64,000 nucleotides of DNA from contig NC_083604.1 in the NCBI RefSeq assembly GCF_029168945.1, positions 46,929,686 to 46,993,685 of the forward strand. Reading direction: 5' to 3'. This document shows positions 13,103 to 23,102 of this stretch, piece after piece (the stretch's first letter is position 1; each line of letters starts with the position of its first letter). The stretch is from Cannabis sativa (lineage: Eukaryota > Streptophyta > Magnoliopsida > Rosales > Cannabaceae). Below the pieces are notes generated by a model, which saw only the letters and a program-made list of their open reading frames with translations, searched no databases and was not told the origin of the DNA. The translations under genes and the position numbers were made by a program.

Positions 13103-13490
13103 ATACAAACATACAAATATAATGTGATAATAATTGATGAAGATAAAATAAATAAAGCTCATTCTCATAGATTGCAATTGTTAATTTCGAAAATTAGAAA
13201 CTTTATTAATAATAATAATAATAATAATAAAAATGTATTGCAACAATATGAGAAAAACAGGGATAAATATCCCTAACTAAAATTTGAAATCCAAATTGTC
13301 TTTAAACTAAAACAATTAATTCAAAAATAAATTGAAGAGCTTCATCTGCATCTAGACGATTTCACTCTGATCCAGCTTTCCGATCCAACTCAATTGAGTT
13401 CAAGTAGCTTGGCCTATAAGAAGAAGAAAACAAATAAACAAAGTTAGTCCAGAATCATAAATCCAATTGGATAATAATTCACTAAAACTC
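13103..13490 (-). other. Spacer after gag in element C, with an AAT microsatellite
   Basis: AT-rich DNA downstream of the gag stop. It includes about eight AAT units at 13207-13230. No coding frame or recognised pol motif was seen. Confidence 0.6.
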
Positions 13491-14357
13491 TTAAAGTTTA
13501 TAAATAGAAATACCTTGTTTCTTTGCAAGAAGTTTAGGACATTGGGGTTTCCAATGACCTTTTTCATTGCAGTAGAAACACTTTCCTTTAAGTATAGCAT
13601 CACCAGAAGGAGCAGCCTTTTTATTCTTCATGGCTTTTGTTCGCTTCTTGGTGTTCTTCCACTTCTTCTTCGATTTGGGCTTCGAAGCAGAGGCAACATT
13701 TGCTTCAGGTTTCATCGTCCCATTACCATTCCCAGGATTGTGAGGTTTACTCCCTTTCTTCTTGGGTCCTCCAATTAAATTTTCATAAGTTTGAAGGTCA
13801 TTGACTAATTCATGAAAGTCAATTTCCTTCTTATTCATGACATAATTTGATGTGTATGGTAGAAATGCTGGAGTCAGACTATTCAAGATAAGACTTACTT
13901 GAGTAGCACTGTCCATTTCAGCACAATGATCCTGGGCTTCTTGGAAATAACTTGACATAAGGAGAACATGGTCACACACGTTTTGATGAGGTTCCATCCA
14001 TGCATTAAAGTACTTCTTAGTCGCGTCAAAGCGTGACTGAAGTGATGCCTTACCGAATAGCTCATTTAACTTTGTCATAACTTCAGCAGCCTTCTCGGTT
14101 TTAGAAAACCGAGTTTTGAGGGTGTCTACCATGCTAGAAAGCATAAAGTATAGAGCTTTGTCATTTGTTTTCTGCCAACGCTCATACTTTTCTTTCACAG
14201 CTTTGGTAGCATTGTCCCCAGGCACTTCAGGTGACGGCTCAGTTAAAACAAACAAGGCACTTTCTCCTATGAGAGCAATATTAATGTTCTCATTCTATTT
14301 ATTGAAGTTAGATCCATTCAGCTTGTTTTCAGTCAACAGTGATAACATGGGATTCAT
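13491..14357 (-). pseudogene. copia gag (UBN2-type) with CCHC zinc knuckle, one stop codon
   Basis: From ATG 14357-14355 the frame encodes 288 residues and is open except for a TAG at 14297-14295 (codon 21), where tryptophan is usual in this family, so a G-to-A change is likely. The protein has the helical gag body of copia elements (UBN2 type), a basic lysine-rich stretch, then the zinc knuckle CFYCNEKGHWKPQC, which is C-X2-C-X4-H-X4-C (C260, C263, H268, C273). Gag packs the element RNA. It is the only gag in the window with its N-terminal half. No protease follows in frame. Element C could at most have supplied gag, and after the stop mutation not even that. Confidence 0.85.
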
Positions 14358-14524
14358 TTTTCTAATACAGGATACTACAAAATAATAGAAATCAATCAAT
14401 AATGGTTTAACACAAAATCAATTCAGAAATTATAAGCACATAGCAAGTAGGAATGATATGAGAAAATACTTAAAAAATTCAATCCTAAATAATTTCCAAG
14501 GTTTTTCAACAAACTGATATCAGT

Positions 14525-14662
14525 GTCCCGTTTAGGCGAGAGTCAAAGCTACCATCTATTGAATAGAGTTGTCAGCTCATCTAAAATGTTAAACATTCTA
14601 GCAACCTTTTATTCGATCAAGATTGGAATCCAGCGTTGTCCCGTTTAGGCAAGAGTCAAGGC
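14525..14662 (-). repeat. Twin leader motif, element C
   Basis: GTCCCGTTTAGGCGAGAGTC at 14525 and a one-mismatch copy at 14638, 113 bp apart, just upstream of gag on the minus strand. The same pair and spacing occur in E, G and H. Confidence 0.8.
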
Positions 14663-15951
14663 TATTCTATCTTATGAGCTACTACCATTGTTTCGCAATT
14701 TGCAAGTCAAATATGGTCGCCACCATTAGGGTGATCTATACCATATAAAACACTTACAAACTACTTATCTTTCGAGATTAAATGGTGCGAAATTGCTAAT
14801 GAACGTTCCTCCATTAGGGAGGATTACTCACTAAAACAAACGCGATGTAAAACCCACAATAGAGATCGAATATCTTAATAATAATAAAGCTCATTCTTTA
14901 AAATGTATTTTCTTTATTATTCTAATAAATAAATTCTCATTAAATTCGAATTTTAGAATTTAAATTCAAAAATAAGAATTTAATATAATATTGATAAAAT
15001 TATACTTAGATGGTGATTGAAATAAAATTAATTCTTTCCATCTTAGTAATAATCTTAAATATAAATATTAAGGAAATTAATTTAAGTTGAATTAAATTAG
15101 ATTAATTAGCAACTTAAAAATTTCCTTTGAGAATATATTTATTGAGTTCGAAAATTTAAAGTATAAAAAACTATAAAATTTTCAAAAAATAATAAAAATA
15201 AAAAAGAAATACTTCAAGCAAAAATATCACCTATCTAGATTTTCTTTTGACTAGTTAATTCAATTTCTAATAATATATATTTTAAATTCATTAATCAATT
15301 AAATGAAAAAATCATAGATTTAAGTTGGCCCCAGAATTAATTAAAATAAATAATTAATTTGTAACTCAATCTATTTTTCACGATAAATTCGAAAAATATT
15401 GCATAAATAAGATGCAATTTTTTTTTTTCAAAATTGATTAATAAAGAAAAATATATATTGAAAATTATTTAAATTTAAGTTGAAAAATTAAATTTCAACC
15501 TAAAAATAATTTTCTATTTAATTAAGTGTCATGAAAAATAAATAAATATTTAAGTATCATGATGAAAATCAACTTAGATATTTAAATTTTTCAAGTTAAT
15601 TAAATGTATTAAATTCAAGAAATAAATAATCAAGTGTAGAGAAGGCTTAATTATTAATTTCTATTTAATAATAGGAAAAATATACTTAATAAAATTGTAC
15701 CAAAATTAATTATTTAAATAATTAATTTCACAAAGTATAATATTTTCCTATTTAAATATTATAAATAATAAGTAGTCTAGAAATTACTATCTAGAAAATA
15801 TCTTATTTGACTAAGTATCTTTTCAAAAATTTGAAAAATATTTTATTTAAGTCATATAGAAAAAATCTAAAACTTAAATAATTTCAAATTTAGATTTAAT
15901 TAAATATCAAAAATTAAGTTATAACCACTTAATTTGAAGATATTTTTTTAA

Positions 15952-16029
15952 GTTAATATTCGAAAAGATATTAACCTAAAAAGTATCTAAAATATTTCAT
16001 TTTAAGTTAATATTCGAAAAGATATTAAC
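15952..16029. repeat. 54-bp tandem hairpin repeat in the leader of C
   Basis: A 24-bp hairpin, GTTAATAT and ATATTAAC around TCGAAAAG, occurs at 15952-15975 and again at 16006-16029. Element G has the same pair with the same 54-bp period (46183-46260). Confidence 0.85.
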
Positions 16030-17649
16030 TTAAAAAAATATCTTAAGAATTTTTAATAACTAATGCCTAGGATTCCTCAACTTGATTTAAAATTTAAATC
16101 AAATATTCAAATTTAAGTTAGTTAAGAAAAATCAGTTGATACAACTAATTTATAACTTAAATAGGAATATTTAATTAAATAAGCTCCAGAAAGAATCTAG
16201 TTAGTTAAAATTCTATATTTAATAAAATACAAGAAAAATACAAATAGTTTGTCTAGAAATAATATCTAAAACTAAAAGTGTTTTTCTTAAAATTAACTTT
16301 AAAATATTAAAATGAAAATAAATTTTCATATATTTTAAAAGTTAATTATGTTGCTAATTCAATTTTATTAGGTCAAACTAATATAATTAACCTAGTACAG
16401 TTATTCAAATCAGGCAAATGAGCCTTCACAATTAGGGTAGTTCATGTGAGGGGGTGCTGGGTTCAGTATGTCGTACCCACTTCTATGGCTCCCAACTCTC
16501 ACACAAGGCCCAAAAGAGAGGAATTTAACCTTAAAATGAATAACTGTTATTAATTGAATAGGTCCAAGAACTAAATGGACCTAAATAAAATCTATCATGG
16601 TGTGACATTTTATTTAGCAATAACCTATATGTATCTATATAATAAAATAAACACATAGGCTCACACAGGCACACTTTGGATGGGTCCTATCATGTTGCTA
16701 GGTCATACACAGATGAAAGAAGATTGTAAAATTTACCTGTTACAAATCATTAACTTGACCAAGGGAGCCATCAGATCATTAGATCTGGCAAAAAGTAACC
16801 ATGACTATTTGCAATCAAGTAATAATAGGTTTTGAAAACTTACACACAAGCTAAAACCACATACTCCTGCAATAAGGTTAGCTGGATAGTTGGAAGTAGG
16901 ATTTATTTAATTTTAAATAAATAAATTTTGAAAATTAAAGTAATTAAATAAATAAATAAAATAAATAAATATTTTATTTTGAAAAATAAAATAAATAATA
17001 ATATTAATTTATTTTCGAAAATAAAATAAAAAATTTAATTTTCGAAAATAAAAACTATTTATTTAAATTTCGAAATTATAAAAAAATTTAAAATTAAACC
17101 TACAATTTTGAAAAATTAGGTTTCAACCAATCTAAATATCATTTCAAAAATTTGCTAACTACTTTTAAAAATTAAATGTTATTTTATAAATAAAAATTAG
17201 AAAAGATAAATTAAATATCTTTTTCAGATTTTAAATTTAATTTAAATAAATAAAATAACAAAATTGAAAAGTTAGCAAAATATCTTACATTTATTTAAAA
17301 TTACATGATTATAATTATCTTATTTTAAATTTAAATAAGGTCAAAATATTTAAAAAAAAAAAATTAATTTAAAGAAGTTTAATATCTGACCTTAAATTTA
17401 AAAATAAGATAAGATATAATCAAATTTAAAAATAAGATAAATAATTAAGCAAAAAGATAGATATTTACTAATTTCAAATTCAAATTACACTAATATCATG
17501 AATTAAATTTAAAAAAATATTAAATTAATTCATTATGATAATTAGAGTTGAATTAGGAATAGTAAATCTATAAATACAAAACTACACAAAAAATGGGAAG
17601 TTAATTCCATGAAAAAGCATGAAAAAAATGAAGAAAAACGAAAATTTTG

Positions 17650-17840
17650 GGAGCTGTACCGCGCGTCCCAGGGTGACAGCCGAGAAACCTCGGCGGAACA
17701 AGGGACTTTGCAGGGTTTGCGCACGTGTAATGGAGGATCAGCTGAGGTCCGCGCGCGGTTTCAGACAAAATCTTGTCTGAATGCGCGTGTGACCGAGGAT
17801 CACTCAGATCCGCGCGCGCGTGAAGGTGCACAGTCACCTT
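17650..17840. repeat. GC-rich hairpin and CGCG patch, leader of C
   Basis: A GC-rich island in AT-rich leader. Perfect stems: GCCGAG/CTCGGC (17679-17694), TCAGACAA/TTGTCTGA (17761-17780), GGATC/GATCC (17797-17811) and AAGGTG/CACCTT (17823-17840). They are separated by CGCG runs such as GCGCGCGG and CGCGCGCGCG. It sits about 250 bp inside the primer site, between flanks shared by all four copies. Confidence 0.85.
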
Positions 17841-18091
17841 ATCTTTTTTCGAATCTTCAAAAAATCATAACTAATTCAAATTAAATCGAAATTGAGTTCT
17901 GTAAAAAAGTAACTTGCTTAATTTTTTCCATACTATCCAATAAAAATAATTCCAGAAACGAAATTTTAATTATTTTTCACGAAAATTCACAAACATCAAT
18001 CAATCATCATATAACACTCAATACAACATGAAACCATCCAAATAACAAACAATCATTTTAAAGTCCAAATTTCATGCAAGTAAATCAATTA

Positions 18092-18110
18092 CCATGGCTC
18101 TGAGGCCAGT
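18092..18110 (-). promoter_or_regulatory. Primer binding site, element C
   Basis: On minus it reads ACTGGCCTCAGAGCCATGG directly inside the LTR. It resembles the initiator-tRNA-Met site of copia elements (TGGTATCAGAGC) but has CC in place of TA at positions 4-5. Confidence 0.85.
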
Positions 18111-18946
18111 TGTTGGAGTTTATTTTACCAGGATCTTAGATCTACTCACAAGTATATTGTTTAAACACCCTAAATATGAACTTTCTAAAACGATAAATTA
18201 AACACATATAAAGTTAAGAAAACCTTACATTGATGCAGCAGCATTAATGTCTCCTTCCGCTCAGATCTCTAACCCTTGTATCCTTTCTGTAGTAGAGTAT
18301 AATAAAGATCTGAGCCCGAATGTCCTTCTTCTTCAAGTTTGATCCTTCACAGTCTTCCAATCTATGATTGAGTTACTGCTTGCTGTGTGTGGGCACTTAC
18401 TCTTTCACTAGGGTTCAAAATTGATGAAGGAGAAAAGAGGAGAGAGGGTTTCGGCCAGGTATAGAAAGTGGGGAAGGCTCAGTTTTTCTGAAGAGAGAAA
18501 ATTCTGTGAGAAAGGCTTGTGAAAACTTATGAAAACTTGTGATTTGACTGAGCCATCACTTTCTATTTATAGGCAACTACTAGGTTTAGGTTAGGAATTA
18601 TTTGGCATTAAAATAATGAAAATATTAATTTGAAAAACCTCAATAAGTGGCCGACCAAGGTGTAGAAGTGGGCCCCACTTGATTTTGCAGTTTTATCAAA
18701 TTTTATTTCTATTTTCTCAAAAACGCCAATTTTTCAATTCTAACCTTTTAAATGCCAAAACTAATTATTTAATAACTGAAATACATTATTAAATAATATT
18801 GTCATTTAATTTAATTATTAATTAGACATATAAAGTCCATTAATAAATAAATAAACCTAGAAACTCTTTTCTTTACAATTTCACCCGTGCTTAGTGAAAA
18901 TTCATAAAATTAGACATAGTCTAACTTTAGAATTATAATTGATCAA
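18111..18946 (-). repeat. Truncated 5' LTR of element C
   Basis: It matches the inner 0.83 kb of the LTR and stops abruptly after AATTATAATTGATCAAT, where unrelated DNA begins. About 1.07 kb of the outer LTR and the target duplication are missing. Confidence 0.85.
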
Positions 18947-19079
18947 TGAAAGCACCAAACTGTTAACACAGATTTTTAGCCATGAAGGAAAAGATTTTTC
19001 TTTAAAAGAAGGGAGGGTTTTTTCTGAGCTTTTTCATAGAGGCTCTCAATGAAAGCACCAAACTGTTAACACAGATTTT
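18944..19079. repeat. 33-bp direct repeat at a breakpoint
   Basis: A 33-bp sequence starting CAATGAAAGCACCAAACTG occurs at 18944-18976 and 19047-19079, 103 bp apart. The first copy overlaps the broken end of LTR C. The second runs into the start of the next LTR. This looks like filler DNA copied during break repair. Confidence 0.7.
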
Positions 19080-19988
19080 CGTTAACTAAATTTGAGTCTC
19101 ACCATAATAATCCACACAGCAAAAGTAAAAGCTATAAAAAAATAATATATGAACACAGGGTTTTTTACGTGGTTTTGCAGTTAAAATTCTGCATAGTCCA
19201 CGAGTCAATCTTATTCAGATTTTTGAGTGTTTTTTTAGGACCTCTTTCATATGAGTTTTTTCGTCCCTCTATTAAGATTGTTTGCCACTATTTATAAGTA
19301 CATAGTTGGCAGTTAATTACAGAGTTGACCAGAATATGTTTACAACCATTATCCCTAAAATTATGGGATCTGATTACATATCACGAAATGTAAATGGAGT
19401 GTATGATTTTGAAAATCGTATAGCTGTGATTTTCCCGCTTTTACTAGGTCAAAAAAAATATCGTATATTAAGCACGTCTGTAATTATTGAATCTGGAGAT
19501 GTCTCGACAGAAACTTGATTGTAGTGATCCCAACAGAGAGCTGGGACAATTCTTCTTTCTGAGGTCGAGAATGTATGTCTTACGTCAATCGCGGGTATAA
19601 AGAAATCTTCTGACTTGCTAGAGTTATGAGCCTCGCTCCTGTTAGTTGGATGAAGCTATAGGAAGTCTCCTTATAGCGAGATGGTCATCTCACATACTTG
19701 TTCTTCGAGCCGATCTGACTTTTATACTTAGTTTGATTATTGCAAGCTAAGGTATGTGTCACTTTTCTCCGGTGCCTCGCTATTCACTTTTAGTGACATA
19801 TGGTTTCTCATTAATACACTAAGTACCTGTTTGTACATTGATTCCTCGCTTAAGACCTTACAGTCAGCGGGTTACAAATATACTCTAATACTTACGTAAT
19901 TAATGAGTTATTCCATAAAAAGATATTGCACCGATTCATATTCCCTTTATCTTGACACGTGTCCTCCAGCCGAATTTCGGGTATAACA
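19064..19988. mobile_element. LTR of a second copia-type family
   Basis: 925 bp with TGTTA...TAACA ends. It contains ACACAGGGTTTTTTACGTGG, a pattern common in plant copia LTRs, and a TATA-like TATTTATAAG near 19290 on plus. No matching target duplication flanks it (CAAAC against CTTTT), so at least one side is rearranged. Confidence 0.6.
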
Positions 19989-20071
19989 CTTTTTGGAACC
20001 AAGTTTTCCTCCCCAAAGCCTATGGCGGTCTTAGATTCAAGGAGGGACTAAATGGAACCAAGCAATATTTC

Positions 20072-21306
20072 TGTTAGGTTATAATTAACCTATATTTCGG
20101 GTCTTTAAAGTTAGCATTATCTCGTCTATTGATGTCTTTTGGAGCAGTTTTACGCTTGATTTTCATTATTTCAGGTTCCCGGGGTGTTAAAGTTCGAATT
20201 CAGTCAAATGGCGAAAAACTGGGACAAACTTGGAAAAAATTGGAAAATTCGGTTCCTGAAGCATCAGTAGTCGCGACCTCCAGAGAGCCCGGTCGCGACC
20301 CTTTTTCCTGGTCGCGACCCTGGTCGCGACTTCGTAAGATAGGCAGAAACTCGGTTTTTCGAGTTTTGCCTGTAGTCGCGACCAGCTTAAATGCTAGTCG
20401 CGACTATGTACGGAAATCGCAGATTTGACCTAATTTTGATTTTTCACTCAATTGGAGGCTCACCACTCATCCCTATATAAGGAATACGACACTGAAGGTC
20501 AGATCTAAGCAAAAACAGACCTAATAGTGGAGGCAAAGTGGAAAGGAAGCTATCTTGAAGACCCGGAGCGATACCACCTTCTAGTTTCTTTCTTTTACCC
20601 TTTTTATTCATCTTTATGTTTTGTTTTTATTTCTGAATTAATCATGGATGTTTTTAGAGTTATTATGAACTAAATTTCCCAATAAGGGAGGATGATGATT
20701 GTTGTTTAAGTTTATGCCTAGTTAATAAATAATTGCCATTCCTTCATCTTATGTGTGAATACTATCTTTATTTGTGTTTAATTTCATGTGTAAGCTTGAT
20801 CACCTTTTACATGCTCTATGATCCTAATTCGAAATCTGAAAAGTGAGAATTAGGAATGCTAAAATTTGGATAGTCTAGGTTTTGATGTAAAACGAAAGTA
20901 TTTACATAGCCTAGTGACTAATAGATTATTGCTTAATGCTGATTTTGTGTTGATCTAATTAAGAAGTTAATTAGAGAACATATTATTTAGAACCTAAAAG
21001 ATCTGAAAAGAGTTAGGTTAATTTATAATCTGTCTTTCACATTGAGATAAGGATAGAAATTAGGCATTAACATAGGTAACTTATCAACAGGATTCACCTC
21101 CCTAATCTCTCATCTTGATTAATCTTCGTTTATTTTCCCTTTAATTTCTGAGTTCTTTATTTTTAAATTGCAAACTTATTATTTTACCAAATAGAATCAT
21201 AAGTATAATTTAGTAGTACTTAATCCAATTCCCTGTGGTTCAACCTCACTTGCGTGAGATACTACTTGATACGTACACTTGCGTAATAAACAGAATTTTC
21301 GTAACA
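20072..21306 (+). mobile_element. Solo LTR, Tat/Athila-like Ty3 family
   Basis: 1235 bp with TGTTAGG...CGTAACA ends. Target duplication ATTTC is perfect at 20067-20071 and 21307-21311. A TATA box CTATATAAGG lies near 20473-20482. The 3' end has the pattern CCCTGTGG...ACGTACACTTGCG. Confidence 0.9.
20271..20403. repeat. Cluster of six TCGCGA palindromes inside the LTR
   Basis: TCGCGA cores lie at 20271, 20293, 20312, 20324, 20376 and 20398, most within the larger palindrome GGTCGCGACC or a near copy. They lie in the U3 part, about 70-200 bp before the TATA box. Confidence 0.9.
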
Positions 21307-21577
21307 ATTTCTTGCTAAATTCACTTGGGGAATTTCGATGAAGAAAGAGCTGCTTTGGGTCAAAAGGGTGAATGCTGTCTATTTAAAAGGAGAGAATTTT
21401 TGGTCTTACAATCTCAAATGGGACACGAGTTGGTATTGGAGGAAGCTTTGTCGTATAAGACAAAAGTTTAACCAAGCCAACATCACAGCTGTTGGAGCAA
21501 AAGGCACTTTTAAAGCAAACAAATTGTACAAATCCATGCTGAATCAAAATCAGGTACCATATCATAGAGATGTTTGA

Positions 21578-21868
21578 AATAGCCTTATTATTCTTAAATA
21601 TAGCTTTATTTTAAGTATGTATGTCACAAATATTTTAATAGTAAAGTTAAAATTTTAATATAATTTTATTACGTAATTATTATTAATTAAAATACATAAT
21701 TTATTTTTAATATATAATTTAAAATATTTTATATATCCGCCGCGAAGCACTAGATGTTTACTAGTTTGAAGAATTGTGTTATAATTTTTCTTAGATTATT
21801 AATTTTATTTTTTGAGTAAAATAAAAATATATAAAATTTCAAAATTTTATATAAATTTATAATTTAAT
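21578..21868. other. AT-rich DNA with a possible Helitron 3' end
   Basis: No gene. At 21737-21765 a GC-rich CCGCCGCGAAGC is followed by AT-rich bases and CTAGT, resembling the hairpin and CTRR-T end of plant Helitrons. The hairpin is not perfect and no 5' end was found. Confidence 0.3.
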
Positions 21869-22290
21869 GGGTGATTCTACAATGCACCCCTTTAAAAGGG
21901 ATGTACTGATACACCCTCTACTTGTTTCAGCATCTAGAAAAAATTTTGAGTCTATTTTTTTTTTTTTTCATATTCCTGTATGTTATAGCTATTTAAGATA
22001 TCCTATAAAATTTTGAGAAATTTGGAATAATTTACAATATAGAAAAAAATGTTCAAACAGTCCATTTTACACGTGTATAAAATAAAATAGTCACGCGTAG
22101 AACACCTTGCTTGAATGCAATTTTCGGCGTGTTAAACTTTTCCAAATTTTTTAAAATTTTGCGGGATGTCTTAAATAACTATAATTTACATGATCATAAG
22201 AAAAAATTTAAATAAAAAATTATTTCGGATACGAAAACAAATAGAAATGTATCAGTATATCCTTTTAGAGGGTGCATTATAGAATTTCCC
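21869..22290. mobile_element. Foldback (MITE-like) element upstream of the inhibitor gene
   Basis: The ends are imperfect inverted repeats: GATTCTACAATGCACCC on the left against ATTCTATAATGCACCC read inward from the right. The similarity continues through ACTGATACA and on to the AT-rich core. Total length is about 420 bp, with no ORF. No clear target duplication. Relatives of its arms lie at 24985-25242 and 63326-63460. It ends about 190 bp before the TATA box of the gene. Confidence 0.7.
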
Positions 22291-22481
22291 ACTCTTAATT
22301 ATTAATAAACAAAATATAAGGAACCCCATTCATTTACTAGTTAGAGATATTGTAGAGGTTATATAGTAAAAGACTGTACGTGAAGAAAGTCAAAATCTCA
22401 CCTCCTCCCAAACAATAAGAAAATCGAAGCTATACAACAACAAAACACTGATAAGACTCCCTACACCTACCTAGCTAGCTT

Positions 22482-22496
22482 ATCACTATATATATA
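22482..22496 (+). promoter_or_regulatory. Likely TATA box of the inhibitor gene
   Basis: TCACTATATATATAT lies 79-93 bp before the ATG at 22575. With transcription starting about 30 bp downstream, the 5' UTR would be roughly 50 bp. Confidence 0.6.
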
Positions 22497-22574
22497 TGAC
22501 CTGACATCATCATTTTCCATCTTACTTTCTCTTCATCCAAACAGAAACACTACTCCCAAAACTTCACTCAAATA

Positions 22575-23102
22575 ATGGCCGCTTATCCCTTTTTTATCCT
22601 CATCCTCATCGTCTCCATCGCCGGAGCCCATTCCAACGATTCCATCGACAAAACCTGCAAAACCACAAAGTACTACGATCTGTGTGTCTCCTCTCTCAAA
22701 TCGGATCCCACGAGCAAAAACAAGGACGTTAAGGGACTCGCGACAATCATGATTGGGATCGGGATGGCCAACTCCACTGCCACGTCGTCTTATCTGTCGT
22801 CTCAGTTGCTCAGCGCCTATGGAAACGACGTCGCAATGAAGAAAGTTCTGAAGGAGTGCGCCGACAAGTACGGCTTCGCTGCCGACGCCCTCCAGTCTTC
22901 TGCTCAGGATTTGGTCGCAGAGAACTTCGACTACGCTTACCTGCACGTGACCGCAGCCGAAGATTACCCCAACGCGTGCCGTAACGCGTTCCGACGATTT
23001 CCTGGCTTGGCTTATCCGCCTGAGCTGGCGCGTAGAGAAGAAGGCTTGAAGCGTATCTGCGACGTCGTTTTGGGTATAATCGACAATCTTGGTGAATATT
23101 GA
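22575..23102 (+). CDS. PMEI-domain protein: cell-wall/vacuolar invertase inhibitor-like
   Basis: Single-exon gene of 175 residues, the usual size for this family. Residues 1-18 are a signal peptide, so the protein is secreted or vacuolar. The rest is a four-helix PMEI domain. The four family cysteines are C28 and C37 (helical hairpin) and C95 and C135 (bundle), which form two disulfides in known structures; C162 is extra. There is a glycosylation sequon at N66. The motifs KVLKECADKYGFAADALQ and VTAAEDYPNACRNAF favour an inhibitor of fructosidase (invertase) over one of pectin methylesterase, but sequence alone does not settle this. GC content and codon use differ sharply from the surrounding repeats, and the frame is intact. 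The antisense open frames are shadows. It is the only ordinary host gene in the window. Confidence 0.9.
   Translation: MAAYPFFILILIVSIAGAHSNDSIDKTCKTTKYYDLCVSSLKSDPTSKNKDVKGLATIMIGIGMANSTATSSYLSSQLLSAYGNDVAMKKVLKECADKYGFAADALQSSAQDLVAENFDYAYLHVTAAEDYPNACRNAFRRFPGLAYPPELARREEGLKRICDVVLGIIDNLGEY

Larger units (their letters stand above)
14358..18091 (-). other. Long AT-rich leader of element C
   Basis: About 3.7 kb between primer site and gag, with no coding frame. Read on minus it contains the GC-rich hairpin patch (17650-17840), a very AT-rich middle with many TTCGAA-centred palindromes, a block shared by all four copies near 16380-16900, and the twin GTCCCGTTTAGGCGAGAGTC motifs close to gag. 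The same order occurs in E, G and H. Confidence 0.75.
7857..18946 (-). mobile_element. Element C: gag-only Angela/BARE-1-like copy, 5' LTR truncated
   Basis: On the minus strand the order is truncated 5' LTR (18111-18946), primer site (18092-18110), long AT-rich leader, gag (13491-14357), decayed pol (9766-11219), polypurine tract and 3' LTR (7857-9765). Both LTRs start TGTTGGAGTTTATTTTAC on plus, unlike the TGTTGGAAATTATTT of E and G, so they belong together. Solo LTR D lies inside. The right end is lost at a rearranged junction, so no target duplication can be checked. Confidence 0.85.
19989..21577 (+). pseudogene. LINE ORF2 C-terminal fragment, split by a solo LTR
   Basis: The two arms, 19989-20071 and 21312-21577, encode the end of a LINE-1-type reverse transcriptase and the start of its zf-RVT region. 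Recognisable pieces are LPKAYGGLRFKEGL on the left and WVKRVNAVYLKGENFW and WYWRKLCRIRQKFNQA on the right. The Ty3-type solo LTR (20072-21306) lies between them and its 5-bp duplication is part of the LINE frame. One missing base in GGACTAAATGG, before the insertion point, shifts the frame. The 5' part of ORF2 and the LINE tail are not present. Confidence 0.75.

Noticed and set aside
14525..14662. CRISPR-like or tRNA-like repeats in the leaders
   Set aside because: Only two copies per element with unrelated spacing DNA, in a plant retrotransposon; no cloverleaf could be drawn.
17601..17884. ORFs through the GC-rich leader patches (also 27696-27942, 47684-47960, 57419-57738)
   Set aside because: The frames are not kept between copies; what is kept is base pairing, so I treat these as structure, not protein.
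18092..18110. tRNA gene at the primer sites
   Set aside because: Only about 12 bases resemble the end of a tRNA; this is a retrotransposon primer site.
22533..22946. ORFs antisense to the inhibitor gene
   Set aside because: Shadows of a GC-rich coding strand; the plus-strand protein has a signal peptide and family cysteines.
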